DNA of 64,000 bases from Marinovum sp034669705. GTDB lineage: Bacteria > Pseudomonadota > Alphaproteobacteria > Rhodobacterales > Rhodobacteraceae. Below are positions 43,208-52,355 of the stretch, one piece after another. Numbering within the stretch: the first letter of the stretch is position 1; each line of letters opens with the position of its first letter. The notes under the pieces were generated by a model. It saw nothing but the letters and a program-made list of their open reading frames with translations. It searched no databases and was not told where the DNA came from. The translations under genes and the position numbers were made by a program. The DNA is taken from the NCBI RefSeq assembly GCF_034669705.1, contig NZ_JAXMOR010000018.1, forward strand, positions 39,804-103,803, written 5' to 3'.

Positions 43208-44026
43208 ATGAGCGCACCCCTTCCCGGCATCGTGATCACCGGCGCCTCTGGCCGGATGGGCCGGATGCTGATCCAGAGCGTGAGCGAGAACGACCGCATG
43301 CGGCTGGCCGGCGTGGTCGAGCGCAAGGGCCACGACTGGATCGGCCGCGACGTCGGCGAGGCGATGGGCGGGGCGGCGCTGGGTGTCACGGTGACCGACG
43401 ATCCGCTTCCGGTCTTTGCCGAGGCGCAGGCGGTGATCGACTTTACCGCGCCGGCGGCGACGGTGGAATTTGCCCATCTCGCGGCCCAGGCGCGGATTTG
43501 CCATGTGATCGGCACCACCGGCATGGAAGAGGCACATCTGGCCAAGATCCAGGCCGCGGCGCGGCACGCGGTGATCGTGCGCGCCGGCAACATGAGCCTC
43601 GGGGTCAACCTGCTGACGCTTTTGGCCGAGAAGGTCGCCCGGGCGCTGGATGACGATTTCGACATCGAGGTGATCGAGGCGCATCACAACCGCAAGGTCG
43701 ACGCACCCTCTGGCACCGCGCTGATGCTGGGCGAGGCGGCGGCAAAGGGACGTGGCGTCAGGTTGGCGGAGGTGGCGGATCGCGGCCGCGACGGCATCAC
43801 CGGCGCGCGGCAGAAGGGCGATATCGGTTTCGCAGTGATTCGCGGCGGCGACATCGTCGGCGAGCATGACGTGATGTTTGCCGCCGAAGGCGAGCGGATC
43901 ACCCTGCGGCACGTGGCCTCGGACCGCAGGGTGTTTGCCCGCGGCGCGCTGAAGGCGGCGCTCTGGGGGCAGGACAAGGCGCCGGGCGAATACGACATGA
44001 TCGACGTGTTGGGGCTTCGCGAGTGA
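43208..44026 (+). CDS. dapB: 4-hydroxy-tetrahydrodipicolinate reductase
   Basis: This is a 272-residue NAD(P)H enzyme of lysine and diaminopimelate synthesis. The N-terminal GASGRMGRM binds the nucleotide, EAHHNRKVDAPSGTA (near 158-172) is the substrate site, and GTTGM precedes it. dapA, the preceding pathway enzyme, is encoded 10 kb away at 53930-54805. Confidence 0.97.
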   Translation: MSAPLPGIVITGASGRMGRMLIQSVSENDRMRLAGVVERKGHDWIGRDVGEAMGGAALGVTVTDDPLPVFAEAQAVIDFTAPAATVEFAHLAAQARICHVIGTTGMEEAHLAKIQAAARHAVIVRAGNMSLGVNLLTLLAEKVARALDDDFDIEVIEAHHNRKVDAPSGTALMLGEAAAKGRGVRLAEVADRGRDGITGARQKGDIGFAVIRGGDIVGEHDVMFAAEGERITLRHVASDRRVFARGALKAALWGQDKAPGEYDMIDVLGLRE

Positions 44027-44033
44027 TGCGCCC

Positions 44034-44084
44034 TTCGGGGGCGCTGCCCGCGGACCCCCGGGAATATTTCCGGCCAGAAGAAGC
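44034..44084. repeat. dispersed element family C
   Basis: GGGGGCGCTGCCCGCGGACC followed by CCCGGGAATATTTCC and GGCCAGAAGAAGCAGGGGG. It starts right behind dapB and may act as its terminator. Confidence 0.6.
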
Positions 44085-44114
44085 AGGGGGTGGCGGTCCG
44101 GGCGCGGGCGGCGC

Positions 44115-44306
44115 TCAGAAGTCGATGGCGAGGCCCTTCTTTTCCCAGTCGCCGTAGCGCACCGGTTCGGGGCCGTCGCGGCCGCCGAGCTCGGTCGGGA
44201 GGGGGGGCTTTGCGGCCGCTTCGAGGCGGCGGGCATCGGCCTCGTCGAGGGCACGCCGGGCGGCGTCGGGGAGCGCGGCGCGGCGCTGGGCTTCGGTCTG
44301 GTCCAT
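44115..44306 (-). CDS. DUF1674 protein (succinate dehydrogenase assembly factor 4-like)
   Basis: This is a 63-residue protein whose C-terminus (PTELGGRDGPEPVRYGDWEK followed by KGLAIDF) is the DUF1674 signature shared with SDHAF4/Sdh8, which protects flavinated SdhA during complex II assembly. GAGGAAAG precedes the ATG at 44306. It diverges from the rsmB-type gene. Confidence 0.9.
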   Translation of the reverse strand: MDQTEAQRRAALPDAARRALDEADARRLEAAAKPPLPTELGGRDGPEPVRYGDWEKKGLAIDF

Positions 44307-44378
44307 CGGGCTTTCCTCTTTTCCTGCTCCCAGATATATGCGGAGCCTTCACTTGGGCAAGCGGTCTGGAGGTCGCGG

Positions 44379-45638
44379 ATGGCAGCAACGGCACGCGCAG
44401 GGGCGCTCTGGCTTCTGGGACAGGTCCTGACCGAGGGGCGGCTCTTGTCGGAACTGACCGGCGCGACGCAGCATTTGCGGCTGGAACCGGCCGAGCGGGC
44501 GCGGGCGCAGCGGCTGACGCTCGAGACCCTGCGGGGGCTGGAAAAGGCCGACCGGGTGCTGAAACCCTATCTGCGCAAGATGCCGCCGCCGGCGGTGCGC
44601 AACGTGCTGCGGCTGGCGACGGTGGAGCTTTGCCGGGGCGGCGATGCCCATGGGGTGGTCAATGATGCGGTCGAGCATGTGCGGCGCGGCAAGCGCACTG
44701 CGGCCTACGGCGGCATGGTCAACGCCGTGCTGCGCAAGGTGGCGGTGGAGGGCGCGGCGAAATGGGCCGAGCTGCGGGTGCCGCATCTGCCGAAATGGCT
44801 GCGCCAGCCACTGGCCGAGGCCTGGGGCGGTGACGCCGTGGCGGCGATGGAGGCGGTGCAGTTTGCCGGCGCGCCGCTCGATCTGACAGTGAAGGGCGAA
44901 CCAGAGGTCTGGGCAGAGCGACTGGGCGGCGAGGTTCTGCCCACCGGGTCGCTGCGGTTGACCGCGCCGGGGCAGGTGAGCGCCCTGCCGGGGTTCGGAA
45001 GCGGCGACTGGTGGGTGCAGGATGCCGCCGCGGCGCTGCCGGTGCGGGGGCTGGGCGATGTCTCGGGGCTGACGGTGCTCGACATGTGCGCCGCGCCGGG
45101 TGGCAAGACGCTGCAGCTGGCCGCCGGCGGCGCGCAGGTGACGGCGCTGGATATTTCCGAGGCCCGGCTGGGGCGGGTGCATGAGAACCTGGCGCGCACC
45201 GGGCTGTCGGCCGAGGTGGTGGCCGGCGATGCGCTGAGCTTCCGGGGCGGGCCGTTCGATGCCGTGGTGCTCGATGCGCCCTGTTCGGCCACCGGCACCA
45301 TCCGGCGCCATCCCGACCTGCCGCTGGTGCAGCGTGGCGAGGCGATCGGCGGGCTGATCGAATTGCAGGCGGCACTGCTCGACCGTGCGCTGTCATGTCT
45401 GAAGCCCGGCGGGCGGCTGATCTATTGCACCTGTTCGCTGCTGCCTGACGAGGGCGAATGCCAGGTCGATGCGGCACTGGAGCGCCACGAGGGGCTGCGG
45501 GTGCTGCCGGAGGCCTTTGACCTGCCCGGGGTGGCGCCGGAGTGGCGCAGCAGCGAGGGCGGGCTGCGGCTACGGCCGGACTACTGGGCCGGGCGCGGCG
45601 GCATGGACGGGTTCTACATGGCCTGCCTCGGCCGCTAG
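44379..45638 (+). CDS. RsmB/NOP-family 16S rRNA (cytosine-5) methyltransferase
   Basis: This is a 419-residue protein with an N-terminal NusB-like helical domain (about 1-140) and a SAM-dependent domain. Motif I is LDMCAAPGGKTLQLAA, the motif IV catalytic-site cysteine lies in DAPCSATGTIRRHPD, and the motif VI cysteine in YCTCSLLPDEGE. It methylates C5 of a cytosine in 16S rRNA, probably C967 by analogy with RsmB. In many relatives it is linked to heparinase and purH genes, as here. Confidence 0.92.
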   Translation: MAATARAGALWLLGQVLTEGRLLSELTGATQHLRLEPAERARAQRLTLETLRGLEKADRVLKPYLRKMPPPAVRNVLRLATVELCRGGDAHGVVNDAVEHVRRGKRTAAYGGMVNAVLRKVAVEGAAKWAELRVPHLPKWLRQPLAEAWGGDAVAAMEAVQFAGAPLDLTVKGEPEVWAERLGGEVLPTGSLRLTAPGQVSALPGFGSGDWWVQDAAAALPVRGLGDVSGLTVLDMCAAPGGKTLQLAAGGAQVTALDISEARLGRVHENLARTGLSAEVVAGDALSFRGGPFDAVVLDAPCSATGTIRRHPDLPLVQRGEAIGGLIELQAALLDRALSCLKPGGRLIYCTCSLLPDEGECQVDAALERHEGLRVLPEAFDLPGVAPEWRSSEGGLRLRPDYWAGRGGMDGFYMACLGR

Positions 45639-45710
45639 AAGGCGCAGGTTCCGGGTCGAACCTCTGGGCGGTTTCGGGCGATCACGCCTGTGGCCGACCC
45701 GGAGTGAGCG

Positions 45711-46301
45711 ATGTTCGAGACAACCCTGGCGCTGATCTTGTTTCTCTTGCCGCTGGCCTGGTCGCCGGGGCCGGGCAATTTGTTCTTTGCCGCCTATGGC
45801 GCGCGCTTCGGGCTGGCCGCGACGCTGCCTGCGAACGCCGGCTACCACCTTGCCACCTGGATCGTGACGCTGGGCCTCGGGCTGGGCTTTGCCGAGGTCA
45901 GCGCGCGGGCGCCGGGGCTGTTTGCGGTGATGCGCTGGGCGGGGGCGGCCTATGTGCTCTGGCTGGCCTGGGGGCTCTGGCAGGCCGATGCGGCCCGGGG
46001 GCCCGCGGCGCGGCGGGCGGGCGCGGCCGGCGGCGCGCTGCTCCTGCTGCTTAACCCCAAGGCCTATCTGATCATCCTGCTGATGTTCTCGCAGTTCATC
46101 GAACCGGACCGGGGCGCGCCGGGCGTGCTCTGGATCGCCACGGTCTTTACCCTCAACAACCTCTGCGCCTTTCTGGTCTGGACGCTGGTCGGGGCACGGA
46201 TCGGCGCGCGGCTGCGGCAGGGGCCGGCGGCCGGGGCGGTCAACCGCGGGCTGGCACTGCTGCTGGCCGGGGTGGCGCTCTGGATGGCGGTGGCGCGGTA
46301 A
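45711..46301 (+). CDS. LysE-family translocator
   Basis: This is a 196-residue inner-membrane exporter with about six transmembrane helices. The start (PLAWSPGPGNLFFAAYGARFG) is the LysE/RhtB family signature, and LNPKAYLIILLMFSQF fits the central helix. The amino acid exported is not known. Confidence 0.88.
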   Translation: MFETTLALILFLLPLAWSPGPGNLFFAAYGARFGLAATLPANAGYHLATWIVTLGLGLGFAEVSARAPGLFAVMRWAGAAYVLWLAWGLWQADAARGPAARRAGAAGGALLLLLNPKAYLIILLMFSQFIEPDRGAPGVLWIATVFTLNNLCAFLVWTLVGARIGARLRQGPAAGAVNRGLALLLAGVALWMAVAR

Positions 46302-46405
46302 CCGGCGGGCCGGAGGGCGCGTATTTCAAAGGTGACTTTGCGCGCGGCCAAGGCTATGATCGGCCTCATATAACGCATGTAAAAGTGCGAACAGAGGCAG
46401 TGCAG

Positions 46406-48154
46406 ATGACCGAGAACGACAGCTGGTCAGCGCGTCATACGCGCCTGATGCACCGCGTTCATGCGCGGCTTGCCGCGCGGGCGCGGGCGGCCACGGCGTT
46501 CGTGTCGCAGCCCGAGCCGCGCACCATCGGCAGTTTCAACCGCGGCCGGCAGCTGATTGCCGGCAACCTGATGTTCGCCGGCCACCTGATCGAGGCCAGC
46601 GATGCCATGCTCTGGGAACTCGATCCGCCCGACCAGGCCTTTGTCGAGCAGATCCACGGCTTCGGCTGGCTCGATGACCTGGCGGCGGTGGGCGATCTGC
46701 GGGCGCGGCGGGTGGCGCAGCGCTGGCTCTGGGGCTGGATCGACCACTACGGTCGCGGCAGCGGTCCGGGCTGGACACCGGACCTGACCGGCCGACGGCT
46801 CATTCGCTGGACCCATCACGCGATCTTTCTTCTGCGCGCGCTCGAGCCGGGGCCGGCGGCGCGCTATTTCCAGTCGCTGGCGCATCAGACCCGCTTTCTC
46901 GGCCGGCGCTGGCACAAGGCGGCGCCGGGCCTGCCACGCTTCGAGGCGCTGACCGGACTGCTTTATGCCGGGCTGTCGCTGAGCGGGATGGAGCGCCACG
47001 TGGCCTCGGCGCGGGCGGCGCTGGCGCGCGAATGCGCCAGCCAGATCGACGAACAGGGCGGCATCCCGACCCGCAACCCCGAAGAGCTGCTCGAGGTCTT
47101 TACCCTGTTGACCTGGGCCGCGGCGGCGCTGGAGGAGACCGGCAATGCCGTCGATCCCGAGCATCAGGCGGCCATCGCCCGGATTGCCCCCACCCTGCGC
47201 GCCCTGCGCCACAGCGACGGCGGGCTGGCGCGGTTTCACGGCGGCGGGCGCGGGCTTGACGGGCGGCTCGACCAGGCGCTCTCGGCCTCTGGCGTGCGCA
47301 AGGGGGCGCAGGGGCTGGCGATGGGCTTTGCCAGGCTGTCGGCCGGGCGCACCTCGGTGATCGTCGATGCCAGCCCGCCGCCGGCGGGACCGGCCTCGTT
47401 CAACGCCCATGCCTCGACACTGGCCTTCGAGTTGACCTCGGGGCGGCGGCCGCTGATCGTCTCCTGCGGCTCTGGCGCCTATTTCGGCGAGGACTGGCGG
47501 CGCGCGGGGCGCGCCACGCCGTCGCACAGCACTCTGGCGCTCGAGGGCTATTCCAGCGCAAGGCTGGGGCGTGAGGGCCGGGTGGGCGGCGCGCGGCGCG
47601 AGATGCTCGAGGATGCGCCAGAAGAGGTGCCGGTGGAGATCGGCCATGCCTCCGACGGGCTCAAGCTCGAGGCCGGACATGACGGCTATGTCGACACCCA
47701 CGGGCTGACCCATGCGCGCATCCTCGAGATGACCTTCGATGGCCGGGGGCTGGTGGGCGAGGACATGCTGCTGGCGCTCAAGGCCGCCGATCGCAAGCGA
47801 TTCGACCGGGTGCGCCATGCCGCAGGGCCGGCCGGCATCCCCTATCACGTGCGCTTTCACCTGCATCCGGATGTCGATGCCGAGGTCGACATGGGCGGGC
47901 TGGCGGTGTCGCTGGCGCTGCGCTCTGGCGAGGTCTGGGTGTTTCGCCACGAAGGCGGGCTGGAAATGACGCTGGAACCCTCAGTTTACCTCGAAATGGG
48001 GCGTTTGCAGCCGCGCGCGACGAAACAGATCGTTTTAACTCACCGGGCAATGGAGTATGCGACGCGCATTCGCTGGTCTCTGGCTAAGGCGCATGACACC
48101 GCGGTGGCGGTGCGCGATCTGGCCACGGACGACGAATACGATTTTGACAGCTGA
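46406..48154 (+). CDS. heparinase II/III family protein
   Basis: This is a 582-residue protein with an alpha-helical toroid domain (about 50-320, WGWIDHYGRGSGPGW and WTHHAIFLLRALE) and a C-terminal beta-sandwich (about 330-570). SFNAHASTLAFELTSGRRPL and CGSGAYFGEDWRRAGRATPSHS mark the heparinase II/III lyase fold. In alphaproteobacteria this gene commonly precedes purH; the polysaccharide substrate is unknown. The ATG at 46406 has GAGG upstream; a GTG at 46385 is less likely. No signal peptide is seen. Confidence 0.9.
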   Translation: MTENDSWSARHTRLMHRVHARLAARARAATAFVSQPEPRTIGSFNRGRQLIAGNLMFAGHLIEASDAMLWELDPPDQAFVEQIHGFGWLDDLAAVGDLRARRVAQRWLWGWIDHYGRGSGPGWTPDLTGRRLIRWTHHAIFLLRALEPGPAARYFQSLAHQTRFLGRRWHKAAPGLPRFEALTGLLYAGLSLSGMERHVASARAALARECASQIDEQGGIPTRNPEELLEVFTLLTWAAAALEETGNAVDPEHQAAIARIAPTLRALRHSDGGLARFHGGGRGLDGRLDQALSASGVRKGAQGLAMGFARLSAGRTSVIVDASPPPAGPASFNAHASTLAFELTSGRRPLIVSCGSGAYFGEDWRRAGRATPSHSTLALEGYSSARLGREGRVGGARREMLEDAPEEVPVEIGHASDGLKLEAGHDGYVDTHGLTHARILEMTFDGRGLVGEDMLLALKAADRKRFDRVRHAAGPAGIPYHVRFHLHPDVDAEVDMGGLAVSLALRSGEVWVFRHEGGLEMTLEPSVYLEMGRLQPRATKQIVLTHRAMEYATRIRWSLAKAHDTAVAVRDLATDDEYDFDS

Positions 48155-48172
48155 CCGCAGGACCCTGACGAT

Positions 48173-49771
48173 ATGACCGATGACCCCCGCCTCGTGCCGA
48201 TCCGGCGCGCGCTTCTCTCCGTTTCCGACAAGACCGGCCTGACCGAACTGGGCCGCGCGCTGGCCGAGCGCGGGGTCGAGCTTCTGTCGACCGGCGGTTC
48301 CGCCAAGGCGCTGCGCGAGGCCGGGCTCGAGGTGCGCGACGTGGCCGATGTCACCGGCTTTCCCGAGATGATGGATGGCCGGGTCAAGACGCTGCACCCG
48401 ATGGTGCACGGCGGTCTGCTGGCGCTGCGCGACAACGACGCCCATGTCGCGGCGATGGATGAGCATGGCATCGGCGGCATCGACCTGCTGGTGGTCAACC
48501 TCTACCCGTTCGAGGCGACCGTCGCCAAGGGCGGCGATTATGACACCTGCATCGAGAACATCGACATCGGCGGCCCGGCGATGATCCGCGCGGCCGCCAA
48601 GAACCACGGTTTCGTCACCACCGTGGTCGACGTGCAGGATTACGAGGCGCTGCTGGGCGAGCTCGAGGCCAATGACGGCGCCACCTCCTATGGTTTCCGC
48701 CAGCATCTGGCGCAGACCGCCTATGCCCGCACCGGCGCCTATGACGCCGCGGTGTCGAACTGGATGGCCGGCGCGCTGGGCGAGGCCGCACCGCGCCGCC
48801 GCGCCGTCGCCGGCGCGGTCAAGCAGACCCTGCGCTATGGCGAGAACCCGCATCAGACCGCGGCGTTCTACACCGATGGCAGCGACCGTCCCGGGGTGGC
48901 GACCGCGGTGCAGCATCAGGGCAAGGAACTCAGCTACAACAACATCAACGACACCGACGCGGCGTTCGAGCTGGTGGCGGAGTTCGATCCGGCGCAAGGC
49001 CCCGCCTGCGCCATCATCAAGCACGCCAACCCCTGCGGCGTGGCCAAGGGCGCGTCGCTGCTCGAGGCTTACAAGGCGGCCTTCGACTGCGACCGCACCT
49101 CGGCCTTCGGCGGCATCGTCGCCTTCAACCAGCCGCTCGACGAAGAGACCGCGCAGGAGATCACCGGCATCTTCACCGAGGTGGTGATCGCGCCCGGTGC
49201 CTCCGAGGGCGCGATGCGCGTCTTCAAGGAAAAGAAGAACCTGCGGCTGCTGACCACCGAGGCGCTGCCGGATGTGCGCCAGGGCGGCCAGACCCTGCGG
49301 CAGGTGGCCGGCGGCTTCCTGATGCAGGACAAGGACGTGGGCTTTGTCGGACTCGATGACCTCAAGGTGGTGACGAAAGTGGCGCCCTCTGACGCACAGA
49401 TGCGCGACCTGCTGTTTGCCTGGAAGGTGGCGAAACACGTGAAGTCGAACGCCATCGTCTATGTCAAGGATGGCGCCACCGTGGGTGTCGGCGCGGGCCA
49501 GATGAGCCGGGTGGATTCGGCGCTGATCGCCGCGAAAAAGGCCGAGCGCATGGCCGAGGCGCTGGGCCTCGACACGCCGCTGACCAAGGGCTCTGCCGTG
49601 GCCTCCGATGCCTTCTTTCCCTTCCCCGACGGGCTGATGGAAGCGGCGGCGGCCGGCGCCACCTGCGTGATCCAGCCCGGCGGCTCGATGCGCGATGCCG
49701 AGGTGATCGCGGCGGCCGACGAGGCGGGCCTCGCGATGGTCTTCACCGGCATGCGCCACTTCCGGCACTAA
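48173..49771 (+). CDS. purH: bifunctional AICAR transformylase/IMP cyclohydrolase
   Basis: This is a 532-residue enzyme carrying out the last two steps of IMP synthesis. The N-terminal MGS-like cyclohydrolase domain (about 10-150, LLSVSDKTGLTELGRAL, TGFPEMMDGRVKTLHP) precedes the transformylase domain with the catalytic KHANPCGVA segment near 282. It lies 18 bases after the heparinase gene and 15 bases before lspA, so the three are probably one operon. Confidence 0.97.
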   Translation: MTDDPRLVPIRRALLSVSDKTGLTELGRALAERGVELLSTGGSAKALREAGLEVRDVADVTGFPEMMDGRVKTLHPMVHGGLLALRDNDAHVAAMDEHGIGGIDLLVVNLYPFEATVAKGGDYDTCIENIDIGGPAMIRAAAKNHGFVTTVVDVQDYEALLGELEANDGATSYGFRQHLAQTAYARTGAYDAAVSNWMAGALGEAAPRRRAVAGAVKQTLRYGENPHQTAAFYTDGSDRPGVATAVQHQGKELSYNNINDTDAAFELVAEFDPAQGPACAIIKHANPCGVAKGASLLEAYKAAFDCDRTSAFGGIVAFNQPLDEETAQEITGIFTEVVIAPGASEGAMRVFKEKKNLRLLTTEALPDVRQGGQTLRQVAGGFLMQDKDVGFVGLDDLKVVTKVAPSDAQMRDLLFAWKVAKHVKSNAIVYVKDGATVGVGAGQMSRVDSALIAAKKAERMAEALGLDTPLTKGSAVASDAFFPFPDGLMEAAAAGATCVIQPGGSMRDAEVIAAADEAGLAMVFTGMRHFRH

Positions 49772-49786
49772 GGGCAGGGGCGGCAG

Positions 49787-50284
49787 ATGCGAACGGTGTT
49801 CTGGGCAGCGCTCTGGGTCTTCCTGCTCGACCAGGTCAGCAAGATCGTGGTGGTGCATCTGCTCGATCTGCGCACGCTGGGCGAGATCGAGGTCCTGCCG
49901 CCCTTCGTCACCTTTCGGATGGCGTGGAATTCGGGCATCAACTTTGGCCTGTTCTCCGGCCATTCAGAAGCAGCGCGGATGGTTTTGATCGCCATCGCGC
50001 TGGTCATCGTCGGCTTCGTGCTGGTCTGGGTCTGGCGCGATCCGCCGGGCCGGATCGGGCGGATCTCGGCCGGCATCCTCGTCGGCGGTGCGCTGGGCAA
50101 TGTGATCGACCGGCTGCTCTATGGCGCGGTGGCCGATTTCCTCAACATGTCGTGCTGCGGCATCGACAACCCCTATGCCTTCAACGTCGCCGATATCGCG
50201 ATTTTCGCCGGCGCCTTCGGGCTGGTGATCTTCACCGGATCGGACGGCGGCAAGGGGGCGCGCAAGCGGAAAAAGGGCACGTGA
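49787..50284 (+). CDS. lspA: lipoprotein signal peptidase (signal peptidase II)
   Basis: This is a 165-residue membrane aspartyl protease with four transmembrane helices. The catalytic aspartates lie in NVIDRLLYGAVADF and FNVADIAIF. It cleaves prolipoproteins before the lipidated cysteine. The next gene encodes a lipoprotein. Confidence 0.96.
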   Translation: MRTVFWAALWVFLLDQVSKIVVVHLLDLRTLGEIEVLPPFVTFRMAWNSGINFGLFSGHSEAARMVLIAIALVIVGFVLVWVWRDPPGRIGRISAGILVGGALGNVIDRLLYGAVADFLNMSCCGIDNPYAFNVADIAIFAGAFGLVIFTGSDGGKGARKRKKGT

Positions 50285-50339
50285 CCTCTCTGGAACAATC
50301 CGTTAAGTCTGGGCCGGTGAGCAGGTGGAGTGACAAGGC

Positions 50340-50897
50340 ATGACAATCCCGCCCTTTGCAAAGCGGAGCGTTTTGCTGGCGCTGGCCCTCGGGCTGGCGG
50401 CCTGTGGCGAGCGTGATATCACCCTGCACGAGCTCAGGGTGCGCGGCGATGGTCCCGAGGAATTTGCCATCGTGCCGCCCAAGCCGCTGCAGACCCCCGA
50501 GAGCCTTTCGGCCCTGCCGCCGCCGACCCCGGGCGGCGCCAACCGCACCGATCCGACGCCAGAGGCCGATGCCGTGGCGGTGCTCGGCGGTGACGGCAAC
50601 CGGGTCGCGGTGCGTGGCACCGGTGCGCCGGCCAGCGACGGCGCTCTGGTCAGCTATGCCGCCCGCAACGGCGTGCAGCCCGGCATCCGCGGCCAGCTCG
50701 CCGCCGAGGATCTCGAGTTCCGCCAGCGTGCCTCGCTCTTTACCTGGCAGCTGATGCGCGAAGACAAGTATTACGACGCCTACGAGAACTTTGCGATCGA
50801 CCCCTACGAGGTGCTGCGCCGCTTCCGGCTGGCCGGGGTGCGCACGCCGGCGGCGGATCCGCCGGAAGAGAACACCGATGGCCGGGTGGGCGGCTGA
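50340..50897 (+). CDS. DUF3035 lipoprotein
   Basis: This is a 185-residue predicted lipoprotein with lipobox LGLAAC and cysteine near position 22. The mature part starts with the conserved ITLHELRVRGDGPEEFAIVP followed by PKPLQTP. The C-terminal FAIDPYEVLRRFR is also conserved. The family (DUF3035) is common in alphaproteobacteria next to lspA and M16 peptidases; its function is unknown. Confidence 0.88.
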   Translation: MTIPPFAKRSVLLALALGLAACGERDITLHELRVRGDGPEEFAIVPPKPLQTPESLSALPPPTPGGANRTDPTPEADAVAVLGGDGNRVAVRGTGAPASDGALVSYAARNGVQPGIRGQLAAEDLEFRQRASLFTWQLMREDKYYDAYENFAIDPYEVLRRFRLAGVRTPAADPPEENTDGRVGG

Positions 50898-50978
50898 TCA
50901 CGCCCTTGTCACGCGGTTTTTCTTGAACTTACCGGGCGCGCGGCCATTAGTTAGCCTGACATCCATCAGGAGAGCCAC

Positions 50979-52355
50979 ATGCCCGGACACCGACTTGACC
51001 GATTGACCCGTCGCCTCGGCGCCTGCGCCGCCGGTCTGACGCTGCTCTGGGCCGGGGCCGCAGCCGCCGAGACGTCGATCGAGGATCAGGTGACCACCGA
51101 CCGGCTCGACAACGGCATGCAGGTCGTCATCATCGAGGATCACCGCGCCCCGGTGGTGGTGCACATGCTGTGGTACCGCGCCGGCAGCGCCGACGAAAAG
51201 CCGGGCGTGTCCGGCGTGGCGCATTTCCTCGAGCACCTGCTGTTTCAGGGCACCGCCAACATGGCCCCGGGTGAGCTCAGCCGGGTGGTGGCCGAGAACG
51301 GCGGCACCGACAACGCCTTCACCAGCTATGACCAGACCGGCTATTACCAACGCGTCGCGGCCGACCGGCTCGGGCTGATGATGCAGATGGAGGCCGACCG
51401 CATGGTCAACCTGCAGCTCGGCCCCGAAGAAATCCGCACCGAGCGCGAAGTGATCATCGAGGAGCGCAACCAGCGCACCGAGAACGACCCCGCCGCGCTG
51501 ATGCGCGAGCAGGCGCGCGCGGCGCAATACCTCAACCACCGCTACGGCGTGCCGATCATCGGCTGGCGGCACGAGATGGTGGACCTCGATCTCGAGGCGG
51601 CGCTGGACTACTACCAGACCTATTACGCCCCGAACAACGCGCTCTTGATCGTCGCCGGCGATGTCGCGCCAGAGGAGGTCATGGCACTGGCCCGCGAGCA
51701 CTACGGTCCGCTCGAACCCAATCCTGATCTCGCACCGCGCGAGCGCCCGCAGGAACCGCCGCAGACCGCGCCGCGCCGGCTGGTGTTCGAGGATCCGCGG
51801 GTCTCGCAGCCCTATGTGACCCGCAGCTACCTTGCGCCCGAACGTGACCCCGGCGCGCAGGAGACGGCGGCGGCGCTGATGCTGCTGTCCGAGGTGCTGG
51901 GCGGCGGCCAGACCTCGGTGCTGAACGAGAAGCTGCAGTTCGAGCAGAAGCTGGTGGTCTATGCCGGTGCCGGCTATGGCGGCGTCTCGCTGGATGACAC
52001 GACGTTTTCGCTGGTGGTGGTGCCGGCCGAGGGCGTGAGCCTCGAGCAGGCCGAAACGGCGCTCGATGCCGCGGTGGCCGAGTTCCTCGAAGAGGGGGTG
52101 GACGCCGAACAGCTCGACCGGATCAAGCGCCAGATCGAGGCCAGCCGGATCTATGCCCGCGACAATGTCGAGCGGCTGGCCAATGAGTATGGCCGGGCGC
52201 TGACATCCGGACTGACGATCGAGGACGTGCACGCCTGGCCGGAGATCGTGGCGGCGGTGACCGAAGACGACATCCTCGCCGCCGCGCGAGAGGTCTTTGA
52301 CGACAAGAACAGCGTGACCAGCTGGCTGATGCGCCCGCAGGAGGTGACCCAATGA
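50979..52355 (+). CDS. M16 family zinc peptidase (pitrilysin type)
   Basis: This is a 458-residue protein with an N-terminal signal peptide (about 1-29) and the inverted zinc motif HFLEH (FLEHLLFQGT), with a downstream glutamate in ERNQRTEN. It is the catalytic member of a pair and overlaps the second M16 gene by four bases (ATGA). The two probably form a periplasmic heterodimer. Confidence 0.92.
   Translation: MPGHRLDRLTRRLGACAAGLTLLWAGAAAAETSIEDQVTTDRLDNGMQVVIIEDHRAPVVVHMLWYRAGSADEKPGVSGVAHFLEHLLFQGTANMAPGELSRVVAENGGTDNAFTSYDQTGYYQRVAADRLGLMMQMEADRMVNLQLGPEEIRTEREVIIEERNQRTENDPAALMREQARAAQYLNHRYGVPIIGWRHEMVDLDLEAALDYYQTYYAPNNALLIVAGDVAPEEVMALAREHYGPLEPNPDLAPRERPQEPPQTAPRRLVFEDPRVSQPYVTRSYLAPERDPGAQETAAALMLLSEVLGGGQTSVLNEKLQFEQKLVVYAGAGYGGVSLDDTTFSLVVVPAEGVSLEQAETALDAAVAEFLEEGVDAEQLDRIKRQIEASRIYARDNVERLANEYGRALTSGLTIEDVHAWPEIVAAVTEDDILAAAREVFDDKNSVTSWLMRPQEVTQ

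Noticed and set aside
42715..43665. Longer rbfA frame extending antisense through dapB
   Set aside because: Conservation begins at the ATG at 43125 and dapB occupies the other strand.
48035..49963. A 642-codon open frame antisense to purH
   Set aside because: purH is full length with its motifs; the antisense frame has no recognisable domain.
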